30,741 nt of DNA from NCBI GenBank assembly GCA_934725835.1, contig CAKVCR010000004.1, positions 1 to 30,741 on the forward strand, given 5' to 3'. Made by a program: the position numbers and the translations under genes. Position 1 is the first letter of the stretch. Every line of letters begins with the position of its first letter. Below the pieces are notes generated by a model. That model was not told where the DNA came from and did no database searches. It worked only from the letters and a program-made list of their open reading frames with translations. This document shows, one piece after another, positions 1 to 7,757 of the stretch. Source of the stretch: an uncultured Odoribacter sp. (GTDB lineage Bacteria > Bacteroidota > Bacteroidia > Bacteroidales > Marinifilaceae).

Positions 1-20
1 TTATGTAAAGGAGGACTTCG

Positions 21-2969
21 ATGAAGAAGAAAACTATTCGGATTCTGTCAATCTTTCTTGCGGTGCTGACCGCCGTTTCTTCTCTTGCCGTTACCGCCTA
101 TGCACTTAATTGGGACGGCTCATCGGCAGGCGGCGGAGGTGCGGGAACTTCGGCAGGACCGAACGGCTACGCAATTATGACTACCGACGATAACTGTATG
201 ATCGGCTACCGTTTCAGCGTAGTGGATAAAAACGGCGGCACAAAGAACGGCAAGGTCATAGATGTGTACCGCAGCACAAGGTACGCAAATCAGGCGTTTA
301 ATTGGTATAAGTTTACGACCAAGTGGAACAAGAAGCAGTTAAGGGATAATCAGAACAGCGGCTTTTCCACAAGCAAAACAACCGCAAACTGTTATAAGGA
401 AGCGGATATGGGATTTGCTCAGAGCCTTCCGGTTACAAGCGGAATGAGTGCTTGGCAGAATGACACGCGAAATCTTAATCCCGTGCTTTCAAAGCTCGGC
501 ATCGGCGGTATTTCAAGCCTTAAAAACGGCGATAAGGTTCTCGTTGAGCCTATCTATGATGTGCGCCTTGAAAGCGTGTGGCATTCTCTGACTGTTACCG
601 AAATCGCCCTGTACGGTAAGCATATCCTGGGCGCGAACAGTAACGGCGGTGCGAGCAAAACTTCGGCAAGCTGGGGCTTTATTTCCGAGTATACCAACCG
701 CCATTTCCCGAACGCCCTTTACACACCGGACGGTCAGGGATTGTGGTCGGGCGTCGGAAAACTGTCAAAGCGCGCGTCCTTTTACACCATTATCAACGAC
801 GGCTACGGCGTAGGTATTGCCTACACCGAAACCAAGCCTGACTTCACACCGACGCTTTCCGTTCGCTGCTGTGAAGCGTGGCCCGGAAATATAAGCGTCC
901 GTAATAACAACCATTACGGTATAAGCTACGGAAGCAGCTTTTCTAATTGGACTTACGGACACGGTTATCCGCAGACCGACAGTTCGGTTTGGTATGCGCT
1001 CAATTTCCCGGCTGAAAGTCAGAATTGCTATGTGAAGCAGTCTGTTTGGGTAGTCGGCGGCGGTTCGACCTCCCGTAATGTATGGTCAAACAGTAATACT
1101 TGGTATGATGTTAAGCTGAACCCGACAACTATCGGGAACGGTACGGATCATATCACGGTAAAAGCCCGTGCTGATTGGATTGACGGAAACGGTAATGTTT
1201 TGAAATACGGTCCCGAAAAGACTTTCTATATTCCCATAAGACCGATTGTAACAAGGGACAGCATTACCGCCTACGGAATTGACGGTGCAGTTCAGGCAAC
1301 GGCAAATGCTTCGGGAACAAGCGGCGCTATGTATTTCGGGCAAAAGGTGCATTTCACTTATAACTTCGGCGGTAAAAATGAATGGGCATCATCGAACAAT
1401 TTGCGCGGACAGAGCTATCGTTGGAACGGCAGTGCTTGGGACTTGATCTATAAGTCCGGGAACGGCGAAGATGTTTATGTCGATAACGCTAATTTGAGCA
1501 AATACAGCTCCTATTCCGCAAAGAGTGCGGTAAGGCAGTATCTGATTCCGCTGAACGATAACGAGGACGCCAATTCGTATAAGATGAAATTCAATTTCAG
1601 AACCTATTGGGCAAGCGATACCGCCCATACGGGAGAATCGACCGATTATTACCTGAATATATTAAAGCCTGATGTTGCGCTTGAGGATATTCGGCTTGTA
1701 AATGAGGACGGCGAATATGTCGATCCGCAAAAGCTGGAGGTTGCCGACGAGGTCACCGTTCGATATGTTTATAAAAACAATACCGATTGCATGGTGTATG
1801 TCAAGGGATATATGGACGGCGGTCCTCAGATTCCCGGCACATACGCAATCCCTGCTAACGGCACGATTGAAATTACGGGATATACCTTTACCGTGCCGAA
1901 TAAACGAACCTTTACGATTTGGGGCGGCGTATATCTGGACACCGTGGAACGCGGCAATACAGACTATGAAACCGACCGCTACAACAACGCTTGGCTGCGT
2001 GTATGTAAGTCCAATCATCCCGTAAAAATCATCCCGATTACGCCGAACGCGCCGTACCGCGAAAACACAAGAGTTATTTCGAGCTTTTATATTAAAAATC
2101 AGTCCTACGATGATTACACACCAAGCTCTAATCTGAAAGTAAAATTCACGGTTTACGATCAGACAAAAAAGCATCAGGTCTATACGGCAACTAAAAATGT
2201 AATTGTGCCTGCAAGGGATAAGAACCTTGTTTCCTTTGATTGGTATGTACCAAACAGATACGGGAACAATCGCGTATATGTTGACGCGGAGATTATCGAC
2301 GGCGGTAAGGTGTATAACCCTGTTTCGCGACTGAGGACGACAAAGCCAAAGCTCAGCTATACCACACCGGACACAACCTATGAGCGCTCCGCACCGACAG
2401 GATTTACAAAGCCTGCCGAGCCGACTGAGACTAAGGCGTATACGACTTGGTGGCAGTATGAATACAAAAACAACGCCTTTGAAAAGGTGTATTACGGTAT
2501 CGGAATTAACCCCTGGCTGAGAAAAGAAACTTTACCGGCAACGGGAGCTACCGCAACACAAAACGGCAGCAGTTGGACGATGAAATCCGGATACGGATTA
2601 TCCTTGTATGACTGCAATGTTATGATAGGCGTTACGGGATATGAGTCCCCCGCATATGGTTCGGGGTTTACCGTTCCGCAGTATTCCTATGCGCTTTTCC
2701 CCGAATACAATTATCAAAACGCAGCGGGCAAGATTACGACATTGCAATCCAAAATCATAGGAAACTACAGCTTTTGGATTTTCCCGAATGTAGGTAATGT
2801 CGAGAATGTCCATTACACGCCCGTATGGTATCCGGACGGAAAATACTCGGTCAAGGTCGTAAAATCGGACGCGTGGACACCGATGGGTATGCTTGTAAGC
2901 GAGGATGTTATAAGCAATATCACATTGTCGGGCAATATGTACGACGATTGGTATGTCGGAAGAAAATAA
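21..2969 (+). CDS. Large secreted beta-rich protein of a conjugative-element cargo
   Basis: A 982-residue exported protein of unknown function. The ATG follows AAGGAGG (8-14) at good spacing. Residues 1-28 form a clear signal peptide: a lysine-rich start, a hydrophobic core and an ALA-type cleavage site near AYA. A Gly/Ser-rich linker follows (about 34-50). The rest is rich in Trp, Tyr, Asn and Thr, as in extracellular beta-sheet proteins. Two Ig-like segments resembling CARDB adhesion domains can be traced at about residues 550-660 and 665-790. There is no LPxTG motif, C-terminal membrane helix or lipobox, so it is either released or held by partners. The GC-rich codon use matches the genes that follow. 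Proteins of this type accompany conjugation genes in Clostridia elements, so a surface role in mating contact is possible, but that is inference. No catalytic motif was recognised. Confidence 0.85.
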   Translation: MKKKTIRILSIFLAVLTAVSSLAVTAYALNWDGSSAGGGGAGTSAGPNGYAIMTTDDNCMIGYRFSVVDKNGGTKNGKVIDVYRSTRYANQAFNWYKFTTKWNKKQLRDNQNSGFSTSKTTANCYKEADMGFAQSLPVTSGMSAWQNDTRNLNPVLSKLGIGGISSLKNGDKVLVEPIYDVRLESVWHSLTVTEIALYGKHILGANSNGGASKTSASWGFISEYTNRHFPNALYTPDGQGLWSGVGKLSKRASFYTIINDGYGVGIAYTETKPDFTPTLSVRCCEAWPGNISVRNNNHYGISYGSSFSNWTYGHGYPQTDSSVWYALNFPAESQNCYVKQSVWVVGGGSTSRNVWSNSNTWYDVKLNPTTIGNGTDHITVKARADWIDGNGNVLKYGPEKTFYIPIRPIVTRDSITAYGIDGAVQATANASGTSGAMYFGQKVHFTYNFGGKNEWASSNNLRGQSYRWNGSAWDLIYKSGNGEDVYVDNANLSKYSSYSAKSAVRQYLIPLNDNEDANSYKMKFNFRTYWASDTAHTGESTDYYLNILKPDVALEDIRLVNEDGEYVDPQKLEVADEVTVRYVYKNNTDCMVYVKGYMDGGPQIPGTYAIPANGTIEITGYTFTVPNKRTFTIWGGVYLDTVERGNTDYETDRYNNAWLRVCKSNHPVKIIPITPNAPYRENTRVISSFYIKNQSYDDYTPSSNLKVKFTVYDQTKKHQVYTATKNVIVPARDKNLVSFDWYVPNRYGNNRVYVDAEIIDGGKVYNPVSRLRTTKPKLSYTTPDTTYERSAPTGFTKPAEPTETKAYTTWWQYEYKNNAFEKVYYGIGINPWLRKETLPATGATATQNGSSWTMKSGYGLSLYDCNVMIGVTGYESPAYGSGFTVPQYSYALFPEYNYQNAAGKITTLQSKIIGNYSFWIFPNVGNVENVHYTPVWYPDGKYSVKVVKSDAWTPMGMLVSEDVISNITLSGNMYDDWYVGRK

Positions 2970-2982
2970 GGAGGTTTGGGAG

Positions 2983-3069
2983 ATGAAAACAGTAATTCTC
3001 ATCGCCCTTGTGGTATTCATTATCGGCGGTATCGTCTTTATGAATATCCGAGGAAAGAAAAAGAAATAA
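2983..3069 (+). CDS. 28-residue single-pass membrane microprotein
   Basis: A very short ORF (MKTVILIALVVFIIGGIVFM, then NIRGKKKK). AAGGAGG at 2968-2974 sits 8 bases before the ATG. Residues 4-20 are one hydrophobic helix containing a GG pair, and the tail is strongly basic, so the predicted topology is a membrane helix with a cytoplasmic tail. It lies 13 bases after the large secreted protein and a hairpin follows it directly, so it is probably cotranscribed with that gene and may assist it. An overlapping reading frame starting at TTG 2976 has no membrane or domain character and is less likely. Function unknown. Confidence 0.6.
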   Translation: MKTVILIALVVFIIGGIVFMNIRGKKKK

Positions 3070-3076
3070 GCTCTAT

Positions 3077-3104
3077 GGGCGGCATCGGTAAAACGGTGCC
3101 GCCC
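3077..3104 (+). terminator. Hairpin, terminator or attenuator type (copy 1)
   Basis: GGGCGGCATCG (3077-3087) pairs with CGGTGCCGCCC (3094-3104) across a six-base loop; 11 pairs with one G-U wobble, followed by only three T. It lies between the microprotein stop and the ribosome binding site of the next gene. The short T tract suggests partial termination or RNA processing. A hairpin of the same design lies at 6893-6921. Confidence 0.55.
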
Positions 3105-3129
3105 TTTGAAAACGAAGGAGGTGAACTGC

Positions 3130-3738
3130 TTGAAGGAAGAAAAACGAATGGTAGGCAGCTATGAAGTAATTGCCTGTCAGAGAATCGGCGGCGAGGAAAT
3201 TATCGTCGGAGAAGATAAGAACGCCGCACCGTCTGAAAGGTATCTCTGCTGTTATGTCGAACAAAACGATATCTTTGAACGATATAGCAGCGCACTTGCA
3301 AGCGACGGTTATGCCGAGATTTTTGAAATCTACGGTCAGCGCATTGCTTCTGCTGCGAAAGAGGTTATGGAGAAAATCAAAAAGGAAAAAGAATTTATCG
3401 GTGACGGCGAGCTGATTTTCACCGCTGACAAATGCGAGCCGATAACCGAGGAAGTAAATCTTAACGGAAAGATTGTCGTTATCGACAGCGATGTTTTCAG
3501 CCCCGAGTATCAGTTTGCAACCCATCAGCTTATGCTTTGCACGGGCGGTTTCGGAGCACAGCCTAATGCCAGAGGGCGAAGCTTCTTTTGCACTTCTCTT
3601 TATGACGGACACGATACGAAATTTTACAGGCAGGATATCATAGGAACAATCGCCGTCGATGATCTGCCCGAATGGGCAAAACCGGGATATGACAAGGCAC
3701 TTACGGCACACAAGAAAGCGGAAAGGAATGAGAGATGA
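3130..3738 (+). CDS. Uncharacterised mobile-element cytoplasmic protein
   Basis: About 202 residues with no signal peptide. I choose TTG 3130 because GGAGG (3117-3121) lies 8 bases upstream; an in-frame ATG at 3106 sits on the end of the upstream hairpin and has no such site. The C-terminal part has a recognisable block: a GGFGAQPNARGR segment, then a cysteine-containing FFCTSLYDG segment, then RQDIIGTI and LPEWAKPG. I have seen this pattern in small proteins of Clostridia conjugative elements, but I cannot name the family. The N-terminal part begins with SYEVIACQ and is mixed alpha/beta. The stop overlaps the next start (ATGA at 3735-3738), so it is translationally coupled to the following cassette. 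Function unknown. Confidence 0.75.
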   Translation: MKEEKRMVGSYEVIACQRIGGEEIIVGEDKNAAPSERYLCCYVEQNDIFERYSSALASDGYAEIFEIYGQRIASAAKEVMEKIKKEKEFIGDGELIFTADKCEPITEEVNLNGKIVVIDSDVFSPEYQFATHQLMLCTGGFGAQPNARGRSFFCTSLYDGHDTKFYRQDIIGTIAVDDLPEWAKPGYDKALTAHKKAERNER

Positions 3739-4676
3739 TGGATTTGGATATGCGAGCTTTGACCGAAAAGGAAGATAAATATACCTTTTCAAACAGTATG
3801 CAGATTTCAATGCAATGCGGTCTTATAGGACATTTGAGAGCCGATATGGACACGGACGGCAATGGCTTTTTCAGCAGCTGGGAGGATTACCGTAAGGAAC
3901 TGAAAACCGATGAGTTTAAGGATGAATTTGATAAGGTAATCAATTCACTTCGTGAGGAAGGAGATATTCTTTATAACCGCAAGTCTTTGGCAAAATACTG
4001 TTATTCTTCTCCGCAGGCAAAAATGAATAATGAGCAGAATTATTACGGGGTACGGGTAGACACTCAAAAGTATGCTTATCTTTGCCGTCTCAATCCTAAC
4101 AAGGGCGAATACAACCTCTATTGCTACTGCTATATAAAGAATTGGCTTGATAAGCATATCCGCAGTGCCGAAAAAGGAATCCGTTTCATTACCCCGGAAT
4201 ATAAAGAGAAATTTCGCATCAGTGACGGCGAGAAGATTCGTATTACCTTCTCTGACGGCGAGGTCAAAGACAGTGTGTGCAGATATATTGACGATAGTCA
4301 TGTGGAGGTCGGAGATGACCTTTATCATATCTGCGAATTTGCCGAACGAATGGAGCAATGCGGTGCGGCATTTATTCCGCTGCGCTCGGATCTGCCAGAA
4401 GTCTGCTATTCGATACTGCCGAGCACCGGTGATGTTATTATCATTAAACACAGCGAAAGCGGATATTATCGCTGCGAATATTCTACCGAGGACAAGGCGT
4501 TTAATCGTGAATTTGCAAATGACCGAAATGCAAATCTCGGCGTCAGCAAGGCGCAGGTTGAAGCAATGCTTGCAGGTTCAATGTACGGGTGGGATGTGCC
4601 TGCCGCTGATCCGAAAAGCTATGATGAAAACGGAACGCTTCTCCGAAACACAAAGGATAGAGGTGACGCACGATGA
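3735..4676 (+). CDS. Uncharacterised 313-residue mobile-element protein
   Basis: A soluble acidic protein of unknown function. It starts at ATG 3735, overlapping the upstream stop by four bases; a second ATG at 3738 would remove one residue. The N-terminal half contains GLIGHLRADMDTDGNGFFSS, which has the spacing of an EF-hand-like D-x-D-x-D-G loop and also resembles known N-terminal segments of mobile-element cargo proteins. The middle (about 150-210) has the pattern DGEKIRITFSDGEVKDSVCR, then YHICEFAERMEQ and FIPLR, a small beta-rich unit that looks like a polyvalent-protein accessory domain. The last 50 residues contain a VEAMLAGSMYGWDVPAADP segment. The stop overlaps the next start (ATGA 4673-4676). 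The family cannot be named with confidence. Confidence 0.75.
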   Translation: MMDLDMRALTEKEDKYTFSNSMQISMQCGLIGHLRADMDTDGNGFFSSWEDYRKELKTDEFKDEFDKVINSLREEGDILYNRKSLAKYCYSSPQAKMNNEQNYYGVRVDTQKYAYLCRLNPNKGEYNLYCYCYIKNWLDKHIRSAEKGIRFITPEYKEKFRISDGEKIRITFSDGEVKDSVCRYIDDSHVEVGDDLYHICEFAERMEQCGAAFIPLRSDLPEVCYSILPSTGDVIIIKHSESGYYRCEYSTEDKAFNREFANDRNANLGVSKAQVEAMLAGSMYGWDVPAADPKSYDENGTLLRNTKDRGDAR

Positions 4677-5230
4677 GTTATCAGGAAAACACGGACCACA
4701 TTATATGGTCAGACTACCATCTTGATTTAGAGGATTGGCGAGAATCCTTTTTGGAGCTTTATCCGCACTGCTCAGAGGATGAACTATATGAGAAAATGTA
4801 TGACTCCAATGCGGTCAATCTTGATGACGAGCGTTACAATTTGGATATTCAGCTCTCCGCACCGATTTTGGTTATCGGCGATCTCGGGCTTTGGAACGGC
4901 AGACGAACCGGATATAAAGAAATAAACAGCGGAAATATCCGTGACTGCTTATATTCAGATACCGATTATACCACTTGGTATGTGGATAAAAACGGAGAGT
5001 TCCGTTGTGACGCGATTCATCACGACGGCACAAATCATTATCGCTATCGTGCATACAAGGACGATGTTACAGACGAACAGATTGAGGACTTGAAAGAAAA
5101 GATATATTTCGGCGCGGCGACCGAAAAGGATATCGAGAAAGTCACTCGTAGACTCGGTGATGATATTGGAGAGGTATATGGGTGGACTTTCCCCAAAAAA
5201 GCTATGAAAAGAGAGGCGTGCGTAAGATGA
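4673..5230 (+). CDS. Conserved hypothetical mobile-element protein
   Basis: A 185-residue soluble protein coupled to its neighbours by ATGA overlaps at both ends (4673-4676 and 5227-5230). It has a highly recognisable core, DLGLWNGRRTGYKEI followed by DCLYSDTDY, then GEFRCDAIHHDGTNHYRYR. I know this block as a frequent uncharacterised protein of Clostridia plasmids and conjugative elements. The HHDGTNHY segment could bind a metal or nucleic acid, but nothing in the sequence proves it. The C-terminal 70 residues are charged and helical. An enzyme, inhibitor or DNA mimic role are all open. Confidence 0.8.
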   Translation: MSYQENTDHIIWSDYHLDLEDWRESFLELYPHCSEDELYEKMYDSNAVNLDDERYNLDIQLSAPILVIGDLGLWNGRRTGYKEINSGNIRDCLYSDTDYTTWYVDKNGEFRCDAIHHDGTNHYRYRAYKDDVTDEQIEDLKEKIYFGAATEKDIEKVTRRLGDDIGEVYGWTFPKKAMKREACVR

Positions 5231-5592
5231 GCATTGCGGTGAATGTTAATGATGAAACATTTGAAGTTGTCACGGTATTCGGCAGACCGATGATTTTCAC
5301 TTGTCTGAGATGCGACCGCAGCACTCTCCCCAAAGGTATGTATCTTTATGAGGTGCGTCACGACGATGACGGGCGCGGCGATCCCTGCGAAATTGCAGAG
5401 CATATTTTGGTTAATCATTGGGGCACGCTCATTTCCAACCGACCGATACGGCTTGAGCAACCTAATAAGGATTGGAAGCCTTATCGCCTGATAGATGCCA
5501 AGACTGATTGGAATTATGAGGGTACGGAAACTTCTCTGAAAGAATATATGGAGAAACACCCGCCTAAAAAGGAAAAAAGCTATGAGAGGTGA
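5227..5592 (+). CDS. LPD28-like domain protein
   Basis: A 121-residue protein. ATG 5227 is preferred over an in-frame ATG at 5182: it overlaps the previous stop by four bases, as elsewhere in this cassette, and AGAGG lies at 5211-5215. The core matches my memory of the large polyvalent protein associated domain LPD28: VFGRPMIFTCLRCDRSTLP, then MYLYEVRHDDDGRGDP, then ILVNHWGTLIS. Such domains occur as accessory units of large phage and conjugative-element polyproteins and as small stand-alone proteins as here. Their molecular role is not established. A charged linker with a Lys/Pro-rich tail ends the protein. Confidence 0.75.
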   Translation: MSIAVNVNDETFEVVTVFGRPMIFTCLRCDRSTLPKGMYLYEVRHDDDGRGDPCEIAEHILVNHWGTLISNRPIRLEQPNKDWKPYRLIDAKTDWNYEGTETSLKEYMEKHPPKKEKSYER

Positions 5593-5597
5593 CGATA

Positions 5598-6074
5598 ATG
5601 CCGAGTAAATTGAAAACCACCGTTGAGATGGTCGATTATACCGCCAAAGATATTTGTTCTCACCCGGAAGTGTTTACTGCATTTCTTGAAACAGCCCCGG
5701 TCAAGGCTTCCGATTTGCTCGATAACGAGAAAATCAGAATTACCTTGGATTCAGGCAGAAATGCAGTTTATTGGATATATTACAATCCCGATGCGGACGC
5801 GGGCGGTCAATATGTTTCGGGCAATCTGGCGTTTTCGGTTTTTGAGGAGCTTGTAGAACAATACGACATCGCAAACCACCCCGAAAATGCCAAGAAGTTC
5901 TTTTTCGACCTTGAGGAAATGTCCGATCAATTTCTTGCCGATATCAACACGCCGTTTTTCCTTGAAGCCGAAGATAATTATGAGTCGGAATGCGATTATA
6001 TTGAATTCACTCCCGAAAACATCCTAAGTATTCACAAGGATATTTTGGAATTTAATGCAGAGGATCAGACATAG
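5598..6074 (+). CDS. Uncharacterised acidic mobile-element protein
   Basis: A 158-residue, strongly acidic, soluble protein and the last member of the overlapping cassette. ATG 5598 follows AGAGGTGA (5585-5592) at good spacing; a GTG at 5589 would add three residues and overlap the upstream stop. Features include KLKTTVEMVDYTAKDIC near the N-terminus, a DSGRNAVYWIYYNPDADAGG strand-turn segment near 50-70 and an acidic helix-rich C-terminus. The high Asp/Glu content would fit a DNA mimic or an antagonist of a nucleic-acid enzyme, which is inference only. No family recognised. A 611-bp gap follows. Confidence 0.75.
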   Translation: MPSKLKTTVEMVDYTAKDICSHPEVFTAFLETAPVKASDLLDNEKIRITLDSGRNAVYWIYYNPDADAGGQYVSGNLAFSVFEELVEQYDIANHPENAKKFFFDLEEMSDQFLADINTPFFLEAEDNYESECDYIEFTPENILSIHKDILEFNAEDQT

Positions 6075-6685
6075 TCTGCGATAACGGCGGCATACCGTTC
6101 TTCTCGGGATGAATATTTTCGGTAATACACAGCTTATGTTTTAAAAATGTAAATTTATAAAAAAGTCAATAACGACAGTATATAATACAAGCGAACATTG
6201 CGTATGGTGAGACTGTTTTGACATTTGTATCTCTGCAATCATTGATGACGATATGCGGTACATCACCGAAAAACAGAGAATTGTCAGTTGCGGACAGAGC
6301 CGTTAAATATCGTCGCTTATGTTCTTCGCTGTTTTTTGAAAAATGCGATCGTGATGACAATTGCACGAGCGACGAGACATTTAAATCTGTTGATTTTTTT
6401 GATTTGAGAGTGTATAATACACATGTCTGATTCAGCGGTATTGAGTGAACATAGATGCGGCTGAATCAAACTCCTGCCATAGATAATGATTAATGCAGCG
6501 GATTCTTGCTATTAAAGATGTTCAGTAAGAGGCAAGACATTTGTTATGTGGCTTAAAAATGACTCTCGGTAGTCGGCTATTCTTGACTGCATTGTCAAAC
6601 ACAAGAACGGTCATGCTTTTAGCATTTTGCTTGAAGACTATGAAATTTCAGCGTGCAAGCCTTCTATGGAGAAAGGAGAAAAAAG
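6075..6685 (+). other. Gap without a convincing gene; possible coding relic
   Basis: A 611-bp stretch between two parts of the cargo region. ORFs here (for example 6218-6430 and 6541-6726) lack ribosome binding sites and recognisable domains. One frame at 6573-6683 reads AILDCIVKHKNGHAFSILL followed by EDYEISACKPS, which looks like genuine protein, but a TAG at 6570-6572 closes it upstream and no start is available. This is probably the 3' end of a decayed cargo gene. Two TATAAT-like boxes occur, at 6181-6186 and 6413-6418. Confidence 0.4.
6390..6418 (+). promoter_or_regulatory. Candidate sigma-70 promoter
   Basis: TTGATT (6390-6395), a 17-base spacer and TATAAT (6413-6418), in a gap without a gene. 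It would give a transcript starting near 6425 and running into the 66-residue protein at 6686. Prediction from consensus only. Confidence 0.4.
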
Positions 6686-6886
6686 ATGGCAAAAAAAGGC
6701 GGAGTGTCAGGCAAGACACATACTAAGCAGCAGTTAGACGATTATGCCAATCAGCATAACCCGAATAACAAAGCTTATAAGGCCGACAAGAGCAACAAGA
6801 CAAAGCAGCGTTCTTCCAAGAGGAAAAAGCGTATTAATAATGTTGCTGATCTTGAATGGTTTTGCTACGGTTGGTGTGACGACTGA
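6686..6886 (+). CDS. Small basic conserved protein of mobile elements
   Basis: A 66-residue, lysine-rich hydrophilic protein. ATG 6686 is chosen over an upstream in-frame ATG (6653) because AAAGGAG (6671-6677) lies 8 bases before it. It starts MAKKGGVSGKTHTKQQLDDY and continues ANQHNPNNKAY, a pattern I recognise from short hypothetical proteins of Clostridia conjugative elements. A basic KQRSSKRKKRIN stretch follows, then an aromatic tail ending FCYGWCDD with two cysteines. The composition suggests nucleic acid binding or a partner-bound disordered protein. A hairpin follows six bases after the stop. Confidence 0.75.
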   Translation: MAKKGGVSGKTHTKQQLDDYANQHNPNNKAYKADKSNKTKQRSSKRKKRINNVADLEWFCYGWCDD

Positions 6887-6892
6887 CAAGGA

Positions 6893-6921
6893 GGGAGAGC
6901 ATCGGAGAACGGTGCTCTCCC
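6893..6921 (+). terminator. Hairpin, terminator or attenuator type (copy 2)
   Basis: GGGAGAGCATCG (6893-6904) pairs with CGGTGCTCTCCC (6910-6921) across a five-base loop; 12 pairs with one G-U wobble in the same place as in the 3077-3104 hairpin. No long T tract follows (GTTCTTA). It sits after the 66-residue gene and before the next one. Confidence 0.5.
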
Positions 6922-6999
6922 GTTCTTATACCCGTTTTTACATGCCCGCGCTCCTGCTGTCGGATGTTGAAACCGAAAAAGAGACGAGGTGAAAGGAAT

Positions 7000-7419
7000 A
7001 TGAAAAACGATATCAGAAAGACAGATGAAATCACTGTCAAAATGCGTGTCAATGACATTGTTTACGGTATCATAAAAAAAGAATTTGACGATAAGATTTG
7101 TAACTGCGAGGATCTGTCCGAGGAGTTTGAAAAGCTTTATTTTGTTAAACGCGTACTCTCTGTTCTTGAAAACAGCGATATGCCGATACGCGCGGCTGTC
7201 GGACTGCTCGACAATGTATTCATCGTAGACGCGCTGTTTGAGGATATGGACGAATATATCGGTGAGTCGGACACCGATACCGATATCTACAACTTTGTGG
7301 TTGAACACGGCTGCCGTCATTACGATGAAATTGTTATGCCGGGTGAGCTGCCCGAAACAGTCTTTATCCGAATGGCAAGGTGTATGATGAAAAAAGGAGG
7401 ATTTAATTATGACGAATGA
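7000..7419 (+). CDS. Uncharacterised 139-residue cargo protein
   Basis: A soluble acidic protein. ATG 7000 follows GAGGTG and AAAGGA (6986-6997); an in-frame upstream start at 6964 would add 12 residues without a ribosome binding site. The middle contains the block AAVGLLDNVFIVDALFEDMD, followed by an HYDEIVMPG segment and a tail ending KKGGFNYDE. The same style of protein is found directly before DUF3848 genes in related elements. It overlaps the next gene by 11 bases, which implies coupled translation. Mostly helical; no catalytic motif. Function unknown. Confidence 0.7.
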   Translation: MKNDIRKTDEITVKMRVNDIVYGIIKKEFDDKICNCEDLSEEFEKLYFVKRVLSVLENSDMPIRAAVGLLDNVFIVDALFEDMDEYIGESDTDTDIYNFVVEHGCRHYDEIVMPGELPETVFIRMARCMMKKGGFNYDE

Positions 7420-7747
7420 AGAAATGAACAGTGCATTGTATAAGAAACTGAGCAATGAAATGGACCGATACAAGTCAGAATTATTCTCAATGCCGACAGA
7501 GAAAATATTAAAATGCGCTTATGACTATGCAATGAAAGAAGATATCGTATTTGCAATGGAGGAACTTAACCTTTCCGACAAGCAATGCAAAGCACTGCTG
7601 TCAGAGCAAAACGCACTTGACAAGATCTTTTCCCGTTGGGAAAATCACGAGTCGCGGTATATGGATGATATTCGGGACATGATCGAGTGTACTGCAAACG
7701 AAAAAATCCGGGACGATTTCGTCAGGTCAAAGTGCGAGTCCAGATAG
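7409..7747 (+). CDS. DUF3848-like protein
   Basis: A 112-residue helical protein starting at ATG 7409 inside the end of the previous gene, with AAGGAGG at 7394-7401. The sequence follows the DUF3848 pattern as I know it: MNSALYKKL near the start, a KILKCAYDYAMKEDIVFAME block, then LNLSDKQCKALLSEQNALDK and a C-terminal YMDDIRDMIECTA. DUF3848 proteins occur in conjugative elements and phages of Clostridia, often near DUF3849 and DUF3991 genes, and their role is not established. It is followed after 10 bases by the DUF3991/Toprim gene. Conserved acidic and tyrosine positions are present and the length is near normal, so it appears intact. Confidence 0.75.
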   Translation: MTNEEMNSALYKKLSNEMDRYKSELFSMPTEKILKCAYDYAMKEDIVFAMEELNLSDKQCKALLSEQNALDKIFSRWENHESRYMDDIRDMIECTANEKIRDDFVRSKCESR

Positions 7748-7757
7748 GCGGTGCGCT

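Noticed and set aside
1702..2025. Plus-strand ORF of 107 residues and several minus-strand ORFs inside the 982-residue gene
   Set aside because: Arg- and Pro-rich or Ile/Val-rich out-of-frame readings of a GC-rich gene, without start signals; shadows of the real gene.
2976..3164. Alternative 62-residue frame overlapping the membrane microprotein
   Set aside because: TTG start too close to AAGGAGG, no domain character, and it reads through the hairpin; the microprotein frame has better start spacing and a clear membrane helix.
3848..3880. EF-hand calcium loop in the 313-residue protein (DMDTDGNGFFSSWEDY)
   Set aside because: The D-x-D-x-D-G spacing and a final acidic residue are suggestive, but one loop without a second hand or flanking helices is not enough to call calcium binding.
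6218..6430. 70-residue ORF in the gap
   Set aside because: TTG start without ribosome binding site and no recognisable family; it contains the -10 region of the candidate promoter.
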